15,125 bases of DNA from an uncultured delta proteobacterium (GTDB lineage Bacteria; RBG-13-61-14; DRUE01). Position 1 is the first letter of the stretch. Every line of letters starts with the position of its first letter. The stretch spans positions 1 to 15,125 of the forward strand of contig CAIUDS010000347.1 in assembly GCA_903897985.1 (NCBI GenBank). Direction: 5' to 3'. Below, one piece after another: positions 1 to 7,289 of this stretch. The notes under the pieces are model-generated. The model was not told the DNA's origin, made no database searches, and worked only from the letters and a program-made list of their open reading frames with translations. A program made the position numbers and the translations under genes.

Positions 1-497
1 GCCGAGACCAGCCAGAGATGGTTCTCGAAGCCCGACACCTGGTTGCTCTGCCAGGTCATCCGGTCCAGCCGAGCCAATTTGTTCCTGATCCCGGCCAACT
101 CGCGGCGGACCTTCTCCGCCTGGCTCAAGCTGGTGCGGAAATGCCGCGCAAAATTTTTCAACTCTTTCAACAACGCCGCCCGGTCCCGGTCCGCGGGAAA
201 CGCGAACGGGATGCTCTTCATCCCGAGCATCCGATAGACCTCCAGCAATTTCTCCGTGCTCGAACAATCGCCCCGGGTAACGCCCACGACCTCTTTGATC
301 CCATGCTCGCGCGCGGCCGAGAAAACGCCTTTGACCCAGGAACACTGGTTGAGCGGGAAACCGAAACTCTCGGCTTGGGCTAGAAGCCGGTCCCGCTCCA
401 GCGCGGAGATGAAAATATTGTTCAGGTCCACCGGGACCGCGCCTCCGGCGAGCATGACCTCGATCGGCACGGTGGTGGTGATTCCGATCCTTCTCAT
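1..497 (-). CDS. 2-hydroxyacyl-CoA dehydratase-like protein (HgdB/COG1775 type), N-terminal part
   Basis: The gene starts at ATG 497 and runs off the left edge, so 165 residues are visible. The N-terminus contains GITTTVPIEVMLAGG and then PVDLNNIFI, which I recognise as the opening of COG1775/HgdB-like proteins. These are the iron-sulfur subunit of 2-hydroxyacyl-CoA dehydratases and related benzoyl-CoA-reductase-like enzymes. Two cysteines sit where family members carry cluster ligands: C52 (NQCSWVKG) and C78 (GDCSST). The rest of the visible part is charged and helical. In the family, an ATP-dependent activator (HgdC type) injects an electron and the dehydratase carries [4Fe-4S] clusters. 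The activator is often a neighbour and would lie left of this window. The gene is divergent from the glycan operon and has its own promoter but no Shine-Dalgarno. Family assignment is from recognition of motifs; the actual substrate cannot be told. Confidence 0.75.
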   Translation of the reverse strand, partial: MRRIGITTTVPIEVMLAGGAVPVDLNNIFISALERDRLLAQAESFGFPLNQCSWVKGVFSAAREHGIKEVVGVTRGDCSSTEKLLEVYRMLGMKSIPFAFPADRDRAALLKELKNFARHFRTSLSQAEKVRRELAGIRNKLARLDRMTWQSNQVSGFENHLWLVS

Positions 498-505
498 CAG
501 AATAG

Positions 506-534
506 ATTCTAGCCGCGCCGGGCTTTTGCGGCAA
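506..534 (-). promoter_or_regulatory. sigma-70-like promoter of the dehydratase-like gene, probably near-leaderless
   Basis: On the minus strand TTGCCG (534-529) is followed after exactly 17 bases by TAGAAT (511-506). The ATG begins at 497, only 8 bases after the -10 box. Transcription would normally start 6-8 bases after the box, leaving essentially no 5' leader. No Shine-Dalgarno is visible before this ATG, which agrees with a leaderless message. Confidence 0.55.
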
Positions 535-563
535 CCGAACCAATCCGCCATGATTTTATCCAA

Positions 564-569
564 TAGAAT
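564..569 (+). promoter_or_regulatory. candidate -10 box for the glycan operon
   Basis: TAGAAT is the same -10 hexamer seen at the two better-supported promoters of this window. It lies in the 112-base divergent region, about 40-60 bases before the first glycosyltransferase start. No convincing -35 lies 16-18 bases upstream (541-546 reads CAATCC), so an activator or a weak promoter would have to be assumed. Confidence 0.3.
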
Positions 570-609
570 AGGCGCCGGTTTGCTCAAATCCGAGAATAAT
601 TGAGAATAG

Positions 610-1602
610 ATGGAGGAGGCTGTCATACCGAAGGTTAGCGTAGTTATACCAAACTTTAACGGCGAGTCATTTTTAGGCGCGTGCCTGGATTCGCTGCTCG
701 CGCAGCGTTTCAAGGATTTCGAAGTGATCGCGGTTGACAACGGTTCGAGCGATCGCTCGGTTTCGATCCTGCAAACTCATTTGCTCAAGCCCAGGATCAT
801 TCGTCTGGACCAAAACCTCGGTTTTGCCGGCGCGGTCAACCTCGGCCTCGAACAGGCCCAGGCCGACTTGATCGCGCTCTTCAATAACGACGCGGTCGCG
901 GACCAGGACTGGCTTTTTGAACTCGTGGCCGGCGCGGACAAAAATCCCGAGTTTGATTTCTTCGCCTCCCTTATTCTCCAGAAAGAGTCTCCGGAAAAAA
1001 TCGAGAGCGCCGGGGTCCGCTATACTTTGCAATGCCGGTCGCTGCCGATTTTCGAAAACGAGACGATCGGCGGTCAGGTCCGGCCGGTGGAGGTTTTTCT
1101 CGCTTCCGCCGCAGCGGTCTTGATCCGGAATAAATTGTTCGACCGGATCGGCAAGTTCGATCCCGATTATTTCGCATATCTTGAGGACCTTGACTTTTTC
1201 CTGCGCGCCCGGCTCGCCGGAGCCCGGGGCATGCTGGTCCCGCAGGCCGTGGTTTATCATCTCGGGGCCGGGACCGAACTGAAGGATCAGCCGGGCCGGA
1301 AGCGGATGGAAAGCGGCCAGCGGGTTTATCTGATCAGCCGCAACCGCTGGTATCTCATCTGGGACAACCTGCCCCTGAGCGCAATCTTCTTGCTCATCCC
1401 GCTGATCAAGCTCGGCTGGCTGCGCGGGTTCGGGTATCACCTTTTTCGTTCCGGCCGGCTCGGTGATTTTCTAAAAGGAACCTGGTCGGGATTCTTTTCG
1501 ATGTTCCAAAGATCGAAGAAACGGCAAACGGTGAAGGCCCTGCGCCGGATCGGTCTGGGAGAACTCTTGGGCTGGATGCAGAGAGGGTTCCGGCCGCTAT
1601 GA
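610..1602 (+). CDS. family 2 glycosyltransferase (first of a tandem pair)
   Basis: Likely a cytoplasmic GT-A glycosyltransferase that moves a sugar from a nucleotide-sugar donor onto a growing surface glycan. From ATG 610 it has 330 residues. Visible are the KVSVVIPNFNG opening (8-18), VDNGSSD (42-48), the FNNDA metal/donor motif (91-95, DxD equivalent), the acidic LEDLDFFLRA block (191-200) with the likely catalytic ED, and VVYHLGAG near 214-221. A hydrophobic stretch around 256-270 and a basic C-terminus suggest peripheral membrane contact. It closely resembles the next gene, so the two are probably tandem paralogues (rhamnosyltransferase-like GT2 architecture). The stop TGA overlaps the next ATG (ATGA). 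The start is uncertain: ATG 610 has no Shine-Dalgarno, while GGAGGAGG at 612-619 sits ideally before ATA 625, which would give the usual family N-terminus. The acceptor is unknown. Confidence 0.9.
   Translation: MEEAVIPKVSVVIPNFNGESFLGACLDSLLAQRFKDFEVIAVDNGSSDRSVSILQTHLLKPRIIRLDQNLGFAGAVNLGLEQAQADLIALFNNDAVADQDWLFELVAGADKNPEFDFFASLILQKESPEKIESAGVRYTLQCRSLPIFENETIGGQVRPVEVFLASAAAVLIRNKLFDRIGKFDPDYFAYLEDLDFFLRARLAGARGMLVPQAVVYHLGAGTELKDQPGRKRMESGQRVYLISRNRWYLIWDNLPLSAIFLLIPLIKLGWLRGFGYHLFRSGRLGDFLKGTWSGFFSMFQRSKKRQTVKALRRIGLGELLGWMQRGFRPL
612..619 (+). promoter_or_regulatory. strong Shine-Dalgarno lying inside the annotated start of the first glycosyltransferase
   Basis: GGAGGAGG begins at the G of ATG 610 and ends 5 bases before the in-frame codon ATA at 625. 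No ATG, GTG or TTG occurs in frame at that spacing. The signal implies initiation at 625, or an ATG lost to mutation or a base-call error, or it is a chance Glu-Glu codon run (GAG GAG). Confidence 0.45.
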
Positions 1603-2546
1603 GAGTCTCGGTCATACTCGTGAACCTGAACGGCGACCCGTTCATTTTCGCGACGCTCGAAAGCCTGGAGCGGCAAAGCTTCAAGGATTTTGAAACCATT
1701 GTGGTTGACAACGGCTCGAGCGACGGCTCGGTCGGAAAAATCCGGGCGCGCTTTCCGCGGGCCAGGATTATCGAGCTGGGCGCGAATCGCGGATTCGCCT
1801 ACGCCTGCGTACAGGGTTGGCGAGATAGCCGGGGCGATGAGATCGCGGTGCTCAATAATGACGCGCCGGCGGAGCCGGATTGGCTCAAGGAAATGGTTGC
1901 CGCGCTGGATTCGGACGCGAAGCTCGGGATGGTTGCGAGCAAGGTGATCGGCAAGCAGACCGGCAAGCTTGAATCCGGGGGCATCTATCCAGGCCGGAAC
2001 GGCCTGGTTTATCTTTTAAAGCCGGAGCCGGAAAGCGAAGGGAAAGAAATTTTCGGGGCCTGCGGGGTGGCGGGCCTTTACCGGGGAAGCATGCTCAAGC
2101 AACTTGGTTTCTACCCGGAGGATTTTTTCATTTATTACGAGGACGCGGATTTAGCCTACCGGGCTGGCCGCGCGGGCTGGAAAGCGGTTTACTGTCCGAG
2201 TTCGATTGTTCATCATCAGGGTTCCGCGACCACCGCGGGCATGGGCATCAAGGACTATTACCTGCCGCGCAACAAGCTCCGCGCCATCGTCCGGAACTGG
2301 GACCTCGGCTTGATCCTGAAATCTTTGCCCTGGATCATGCTCTACGAGTGGGCGTCGTTTTTCGGCGCACTCCTCTTCGGAAGAAAAGGCGCGTTCAAGG
2401 CCCGACTGAATTTTTTGCGGCTGCTCAAAGCGGACCTCAAGTCCCGACGCGAGATTTTTGCCAAAACCGCTCCGGGATTTAAACTTGAGCGATGGCTTTC
2501 AAGCTCCTACCCAGGTCTATTGGAACTCTGGAAAGCGCGAAGATGA
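1599..2546 (+). CDS. family 2 glycosyltransferase (second of a tandem pair)
   Basis: A 315-residue GT-A glycosyltransferase, paralogous to the preceding gene. Motifs in order: RVSVILVNLNG (2-12), VDNGSSDGS (36-44), LNNDAP (85-90, metal/donor site), IYYEDADLAYR (178-188) with the putative catalytic ED at 181-182, and IVHHQGSAT (203-211). The C-terminal third is hydrophobic and basic and probably sits at the membrane. The start is ATG 1599, in an ATGA overlap with the previous stop, so translation is likely coupled. The end overlaps the next gene in the same way. As an adjacent, similar but distinct enzyme it probably adds a different residue to the same glycan; sugar and linkage cannot be read from the sequence. 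Confidence 0.92.
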   Translation: MRVSVILVNLNGDPFIFATLESLERQSFKDFETIVVDNGSSDGSVGKIRARFPRARIIELGANRGFAYACVQGWRDSRGDEIAVLNNDAPAEPDWLKEMVAALDSDAKLGMVASKVIGKQTGKLESGGIYPGRNGLVYLLKPEPESEGKEIFGACGVAGLYRGSMLKQLGFYPEDFFIYYEDADLAYRAGRAGWKAVYCPSSIVHHQGSATTAGMGIKDYYLPRNKLRAIVRNWDLGLILKSLPWIMLYEWASFFGALLFGRKGAFKARLNFLRLLKADLKSRREIFAKTAPGFKLERWLSSSYPGLLELWKARR

Positions 2547-4117
2547 GACGATTTAGTTACAGCCTGTTGGGACTCCTGGTCCTGCTCATCATTTTCGCGG
2601 GCTCGGCCGTGCTGTTCCTGCCCATCCCCTTCACCCGCGACCAAGGCATCTATTCCTATGTGGCCTGGTGCTGGGTGGGCGAGTGGTGGCCGTATAAATT
2701 CGCATTCGAGCACAAAGGCCCCTGGCTATATCTGATCTACGCGATATTTTTGCAACTGAGCAGGGGCGCCATGTGGGGTCCCAACCTGGCCGACCTCTTG
2801 AGCCGCATGAGCACCGTGGCCCTGGTCTGGGTCCTGGCCCGGCGCATGTTCAACTCGAGGCTCGCGTTCATCGCCGCGCTGTGCACCGCCGTTCCTTTGC
2901 TCTGTCTGTTCAGTTCCTGCTGGTGGAACGGACAGGCCGAGACTTTCATCATGCCCCTGGCCGCGCTCGCAACGCTTTTCGCCTTCGAGGCCGTCAAGCG
3001 CCCAACCTCTTTCGGCCGCGCCCTTTTTGGCATCGCTGCCGGCGCGGTCCTCAGCCAGATGCTGATGGTCAAGCCCAGCGGCTTCTGGCTAATCCTCGGG
3101 CTTTTGATCTTCCTCCGGTCCTTTTCGCAGGACAAGAAAAAAATCGCCATCCTGTTCCTGCTTGGGCTGTTCCTCGGACTATTCGTCTGGCTCTGCTATT
3201 TCAGATTCCGCGGCATCGGCCGGGAATTTTTTGACGAGGTGATCCTGTTCAATCTTTTCCACCTCGAGGGCGGCGGCCGATCCGCAACGCTTCTGGCCGG
3301 CCGGTTCGCCGGGGAGGTCTGGCTGATCTTCGGCTTATCCCTGCTGCTGGTCCCGGCCGGGGTTTTCTTCGCCTTCAAGAAAAACAAATCCCCCGAATAT
3401 TTTCTAGCCCTGGCCTGGCTCGCCGCGGCCCTGCTCGAACTCCTGCTCCAGGGCCGTTTCTTTTTCTATCATTTGCTCATCCTGATCCCGCCCTGCGCCG
3501 TGATCCTGGCGATCGCGGTTGCGGGGTTAACGGACCGCCGCGGAAAAGTCCGGCAAGGGTTGGCCCTGGCCATGATCCTGATCTGGGCCCTGAGCTCGGC
3601 GCGCATCTATTTCCTGGTTCAGCGCCATTACCGGACGCTCGATTACCTGGAGGGAAAGACCGAACGCGGCCAATATTACGCGCGCTTCCAAGAGCCGCTT
3701 TCCGGGAACCGTAGGGACTTCAATACTTATGCAACCTGGGTGGTGGCGAACTGGATCCGCGAGCGGACCGCGCCGTCGGATTATGTGCTGGTGTTCGGGT
3801 ACGAGCCGGGCATCAACTACCTGGCCGCGCGCAGATCTCCTTCCCGGTTCCATTCCGACTACCCGCTGGATTTCCCGGCCCGCAATAAATTCGGACTCGA
3901 ACTGCGCGAGCGTTTCCGGAAAATATTTTTGGCCGAACTCGAACAAAGGAAACCGAAACTCGTGGTGTTGGTCCATAATGACATTAACGCGCTGGCGCCC
4001 ATTGATTCCTATCACCAAGCCATCCGGTTCCCGGAATTCTGGGACTGGCTGCTGGCGAATTACCGGCCGGGCGAGCGGATCGAGGATTTCGAGTTTTGGT
4101 GGAGGACCGGCGCATGA
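2543..4117 (+). CDS. multi-pass GT-C membrane glycosyltransferase (ArnT/PMT/GT39-like)
   Basis: A 524-residue integral membrane protein. The start chosen is ATG 2543, overlapping the previous TGA, not an upstream in-frame ATG at 2492 that would run 55 bases into the glycosyltransferase gene. A signal-anchor helix (about 6-28) is followed by TRDQGIYSYVAW (31-42); D33 occupies the place of the catalytic acidic residue in the first extracytoplasmic loop of GT-C enzymes. FEHKGPWLY (55-63) resembles the family's KPP-like loop. Around ten further hydrophobic segments run to about 355, then comes a soluble C-terminal domain (360-524). Such enzymes use polyprenyl-phosphate-linked sugars and act on the outer face of the membrane on lipid, glycan or protein acceptors. 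It lies between cytoplasmic glycosyltransferases, consistent with a late step in surface-glycan decoration. Substrate unknown. Confidence 0.85.
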   Translation: MRRFSYSLLGLLVLLIIFAGSAVLFLPIPFTRDQGIYSYVAWCWVGEWWPYKFAFEHKGPWLYLIYAIFLQLSRGAMWGPNLADLLSRMSTVALVWVLARRMFNSRLAFIAALCTAVPLLCLFSSCWWNGQAETFIMPLAALATLFAFEAVKRPTSFGRALFGIAAGAVLSQMLMVKPSGFWLILGLLIFLRSFSQDKKKIAILFLLGLFLGLFVWLCYFRFRGIGREFFDEVILFNLFHLEGGGRSATLLAGRFAGEVWLIFGLSLLLVPAGVFFAFKKNKSPEYFLALAWLAAALLELLLQGRFFFYHLLILIPPCAVILAIAVAGLTDRRGKVRQGLALAMILIWALSSARIYFLVQRHYRTLDYLEGKTERGQYYARFQEPLSGNRRDFNTYATWVVANWIRERTAPSDYVLVFGYEPGINYLAARRSPSRFHSDYPLDFPARNKFGLELRERFRKIFLAELEQRKPKLVVLVHNDINALAPIDSYHQAIRFPEFWDWLLANYRPGERIEDFEFWWRTGA

Positions 4118-5112
4118 ACATCCGGGTGGCCGCGATTTACCGGCCGGGCAAGGCCCGGACCGGGGTGTCCAGCTACGCGGACCGGCTGCAAAAGGCCCTG
4201 GCCGGAGCGGTCGAGCTGGAATTTTTGAAGGAAGTCCCCAAGCGCGGGTTCGATCTGATCCACCTCATTGATGTCAAGAGCGCCCGGCTGGAAGACGCGA
4301 AGGACCAGCCGGCGCCGGTGATCGCGGACCTCCATGACTACTACTGGGCCGAGTACCGTTTTTTCTGGAGCGTGGACGCGCCCTTGCGCTGGCTGTTCCA
4401 GAAACGGCGCAAGCCCCGCTACAGCAAGATCCTCAACGCCGCCAACGCGGTGATCGTGCACAGCCAGGCCGTGGCCAGGTATGTGATGAACCCCAAAGTC
4501 TTCCTGGTCCCGATCGCTATTGAATACGACCGGCTCTACGCGGATCCGGTTGCGCCCCGCGAGCCCTTGATCCTGCTGGTGGGCAGGGACGACTGGAGGA
4601 AAGGTCTCGGGACCTTGATCGCGGCGCTCCGGATCGCGCGCAAGGATTTCCCCGATTATCCCTTCCGGGCCGAGGTGATCGGAGACGAGTATCTGCATGG
4701 CCGAATTCTGGGCAAGCTCTACGCGCTCGGGATCAAACTCAAATTCCGCTCCGGCAGGTCCTTTGAAGAATTGATCGCCGAATACCGGAAGGCCCTGATC
4801 ATTTATTTGGGCAGTTGGCAGGAGGGTTTCGGCTTGAGCCTGGCGGAAGGAATGGCCGCGGGCTGCGTGGCGATCGGCTCGGACGCGGGCGGCATCCCGG
4901 AGGTGATTGCGGACGGCAAAACCGGGATCCTGTTCAGCTCGGGCGAGGAATTGGAGCTGGCCATGAAAATCCAGGCCCTGCTGGAAAACGACGAATTCCG
5001 GATCCAGCTGGCCTCGCGCGGCCAGAAATTTGTGCGCGAGAATTTGTCCATGACCAAAATGCGGGAGAGCCTGCTTAACGCCTACACGGAGGTCTTGAAA
5101 CTTGGCCGCTGA
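4114..5112 (+). CDS. GT4-type (glycosyl transferases group 1) glycosyltransferase
   Basis: A 332-residue GT-B retaining glycosyltransferase. The start is ATG 4114, in an ATGA overlap with the previous stop and 9 bases after GGAGG (4100-4104). A slightly earlier in-frame start at 4096 is less likely. The N-terminal domain carries a glycine-containing loop near 11-20 (PGKARTGVSS) and ADLHDYYWAEY (71-81). The C-terminal donor domain has LLVGRDDWRKG (154-164, phosphate-binding Arg and Lys) and the EX7E signature EGFGLSLAE (237-245), then AGGIPEVIADGKTG (258-271). It probably works in the cytoplasm on the same glycan as its neighbours, using an NDP-sugar. Length is at the short end for the family, but both Rossmann domains are represented. 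Confidence 0.92.
   Translation: MNIRVAAIYRPGKARTGVSSYADRLQKALAGAVELEFLKEVPKRGFDLIHLIDVKSARLEDAKDQPAPVIADLHDYYWAEYRFFWSVDAPLRWLFQKRRKPRYSKILNAANAVIVHSQAVARYVMNPKVFLVPIAIEYDRLYADPVAPREPLILLVGRDDWRKGLGTLIAALRIARKDFPDYPFRAEVIGDEYLHGRILGKLYALGIKLKFRSGRSFEELIAEYRKALIIYLGSWQEGFGLSLAEGMAAGCVAIGSDAGGIPEVIADGKTGILFSSGEELELAMKIQALLENDEFRIQLASRGQKFVRENLSMTKMRESLLNAYTEVLKLGR
5088..5092 (+). promoter_or_regulatory. ribosome binding site supporting a TTG start at 5102
   Basis: GGAGG ends 9 bases before TTG 5102. No ATG or GTG in frame occurs before the membrane anchor of the downstream protein, so this site decides the start. Confidence 0.6.
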
Positions 5113-6220
5113 GATCCCCTTTGCCCGAAAATTCCTCTATGCCCTGGCCGCGGTCATAATTTTTTTCGGCGGCCTCGAGTTCATTTTGCGCATTCATGAT
5201 TTCGGCTTCTACTACAGTTTTTCCGCGGACCTGCTGGGCATGCCCCTGCTCGACCTGTGCAGGTTCCGGCGGGTCGCAAACCGCACGGTCGAGTTTGACC
5301 CCGCGGTGTTTTGGAAGTTCAAACCCAACCAAATCCTCGATACCAAAGGGGTATATCTCAAACCGGTGCGGATCAACAACTTCGGCTTCCGCGGCAAGGA
5401 TTTTTCAATCGCGAAAAAACCGGGGACCTATCGCATCGTCTGCCTGGGCGACTCGGTGACTTTCGGCTGGAGCGTGGGGGATGACGAAACCTATCCGGCG
5501 CAGTTGCACGCCCTGCTCGAAAAAAAATACCCGGACCGCCAAATTGAAGTCATCAACCTCGGGGTCACCGGCTACACTTCTTTTCAAGGCAAGGAACAAT
5601 TTTTAACGTTTGGCCAAAAATTGGCCCCCGACCTGGTCATCTTCGGGTTCGGGCCTAATGACCGCTTGCCCGCGCTCGCCAGCGACCGCGAACAGTTCGA
5701 CGCCCGGGCCTGGCAAAAAAACCGATTGGACCTGCTGCTCAGCCGCAGCCAGATTTATAAGCTGGTCAAGTCCGGGGTAGTTTATCTGGAGCGGAGGCGG
5801 CAGGGCTTGAGCCTGGACCCGAAAACCTTTCTGCCCAAGTTGAAGCGCAAGGTGAACACAGAAGCGTATCTGAGAAATTTCGAAACCGTCAAAAAGGGCT
5901 GCGATGCTTCGGGCTGCCAGGTGATTCTGCTTAATATGGATTTCCCCAGCCTGCCCCTTGACCCGGCCACCGACGGCCTGGAAGAACTGGCTCGGAAATC
6001 GGGCGGCCGGTTGCCCGAGGATTGGCATCGCTGGAACCTGCCGGCGATCAATCAGGAAATTTCTTCTCACGACAACATCCCGCTCCTCGACCTGCGAGCG
6101 CTTTTTTCGCACGGGGGGAAAACATTGATGGTGGACAACGGCCATCCCAACGGCAAAGGTCATGCCCTGATCGCGGAGCGGCTGGCCGGAATCATCGAGA
6201 TCTACCTTGAGCAAAAATAG
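5102..6220 (+). CDS. membrane-anchored SGNH/GDSL hydrolase (first of a tandem pair)
   Basis: A 372-residue protein with an N-terminal membrane helix (about 10-29) and an SGNH-type esterase fold beyond it, so the catalytic domain is expected outside the cytoplasm. Block I is CLGDSVTFG (114-122) with nucleophile S118. Block II is NLGVTGY (152-158), block III is GPND (184-187) with N186, and block V is DNGHPN (345-350) with D345 and H348. All four defining residues are therefore present and it looks active. Relatives remove or transfer acetyl or acyl groups on polysaccharides, which fits a glycan operon. The TTG start at 5102 overlaps the previous stop by 11 bases. The downstream gene is a paralogue (shared GFRGKDFS and CLGDSVTFG blocks). 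Hydrolase versus acyltransferase activity cannot be decided. Confidence 0.87.
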   Translation: MAAEIPFARKFLYALAAVIIFFGGLEFILRIHDFGFYYSFSADLLGMPLLDLCRFRRVANRTVEFDPAVFWKFKPNQILDTKGVYLKPVRINNFGFRGKDFSIAKKPGTYRIVCLGDSVTFGWSVGDDETYPAQLHALLEKKYPDRQIEVINLGVTGYTSFQGKEQFLTFGQKLAPDLVIFGFGPNDRLPALASDREQFDARAWQKNRLDLLLSRSQIYKLVKSGVVYLERRRQGLSLDPKTFLPKLKRKVNTEAYLRNFETVKKGCDASGCQVILLNMDFPSLPLDPATDGLEELARKSGGRLPEDWHRWNLPAINQEISSHDNIPLLDLRALFSHGGKTLMVDNGHPNGKGHALIAERLAGIIEIYLEQK

Positions 6221-7289
6221 TCCGGTCCTTCGCCAGCTCGTCTTTGCGCTTCTCGCCGTAATATTTTTCTTTGCCGGTTTGGAAATCATCCTTCATCTGT
6301 CCGGATTCCGCTACCAGAGGAATTTGAGCTACATGCAGTTCGGATACCCGAACCGGGTCGAGTTGCACCAGGTCTTCGAGCGCGACCCGGCCCTGCTCTT
6401 CCGGATGAAGCCCGGCTATGACTTCAAGCTGGGCTTCGGTCCGCTCAACCAACAGGGCTTCCGCGGAAAAGATTTCTCGAACGAAAAACCGGCCGGGGTT
6501 TTCCGGATCGCCTGTTTGGGCGACTCGGTCACCTTCGGCACGGCCGCGGCCGCATACCCGGAACTGCTCGAACAAATTTTGAACGGACCAGGCGGCAAAA
6601 TATTTCAGGTTTATAATTTCGGGGTCCCGGGATATTCATCCGAGCAGGGCAAAAACCTGCTGCGCAAGGTGATGCGCGACTATCACCCGGACCTGGTAAT
6701 AATATTATATGGATGGAACGACCATTGGCGAGCCCGGGGATTTTCGGACTCGGAGCAGAAAATCAAGAGCGAGATCTGGCTAACCAGGATCCGCGACCCG
6801 GTCTCCAAGCTCCGCACTTACCAGCTCCTCAATAAATTCGCGGCCAACCTCCCGGGCCTAGCCCCGCGGAGCGGGCAGGAAAAATTCCGCGTACCCGCCG
6901 GGAACTACCGGAAAAACCTGAAAGAAATGGTTGAACGCGCAAACGCGGAAGGCGCCAAAGTAATCCTGCTCACGGCGCCAGCCGGGTTCGGGCTGGGACC
7001 CTTGCCCGACTATTTCGAGTATCTGGGTTTCCTCAAACAAGGCGACTCGCTTGAACAAATCCATAATCGCTATAACCTCATGGTGCGGGAAGTTACGCAA
7101 GAAACCGGGGCGCCGCTTTTGGACCTGGATTTGATTTTACGGGCGCGCAATGTTAAAACCTATTTCGACCATCCGGACCAGGACATTATTCATCCCAATG
7201 CGGCGGGGATGCTTTTGATCGCCCGGTCCCTCGCGGATTCAATCGGAGCGGCTGGGCGCCATCCGGATGAAAAGGAGGAAAGCCAATGA
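6207..7289 (+). CDS. membrane-anchored SGNH/GDSL hydrolase (second of a tandem pair)
   Basis: A 360-residue paralogue of the previous gene with the same plan: N-terminal membrane helix (about 10-29), a variable linker, then the SGNH domain. Visible are CLGDSVTFG (103-111, S107), NFGVPGY (137-143), GWND (169-172, N171) and DIIHPN (326-331, D326 and H329). TTG 6207 is chosen because no other start codon precedes the membrane helix and it overlaps the previous TAG. The Shine-Dalgarno is weak (CGAG), suggesting coupling to upstream translation. The C-terminus is hydrophilic and glutamate-rich and contains the AGGAGG that serves enolase; its TGA overlaps the enolase ATG. It probably edits the same extracytoplasmic glycan at a different site. 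The substrate is inference only. Confidence 0.87.
   Translation: MSKNSPVLRQLVFALLAVIFFFAGLEIILHLSGFRYQRNLSYMQFGYPNRVELHQVFERDPALLFRMKPGYDFKLGFGPLNQQGFRGKDFSNEKPAGVFRIACLGDSVTFGTAAAAYPELLEQILNGPGGKIFQVYNFGVPGYSSEQGKNLLRKVMRDYHPDLVIILYGWNDHWRARGFSDSEQKIKSEIWLTRIRDPVSKLRTYQLLNKFAANLPGLAPRSGQEKFRVPAGNYRKNLKEMVERANAEGAKVILLTAPAGFGLGPLPDYFEYLGFLKQGDSLEQIHNRYNLMVREVTQETGAPLLDLDLILRARNVKTYFDHPDQDIIHPNAAGMLLIARSLADSIGAAGRHPDEKEESQ
7273..7278 (+). promoter_or_regulatory. strong ribosome binding site of eno
   Basis: AGGAGG, 7 bases before ATG 7286, lies within the last codons of the preceding gene. It is among the strongest sites in the operon, implying higher translation of enolase than of the glycan genes. 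Confidence 0.7.

Noticed and set aside
18..603. Plus-strand open frames across the left edge
   Set aside because: They lie antisense to the dehydratase-like gene, which shows recognisable family motifs and a promoter on the minus strand.
2492..2542. Upstream ATG extension of the GT-C gene
   Set aside because: It would overlap the preceding glycosyltransferase by 55 bases and place a charged segment before the signal anchor; ATG 2543 in an ATGA overlap matches the operon pattern.
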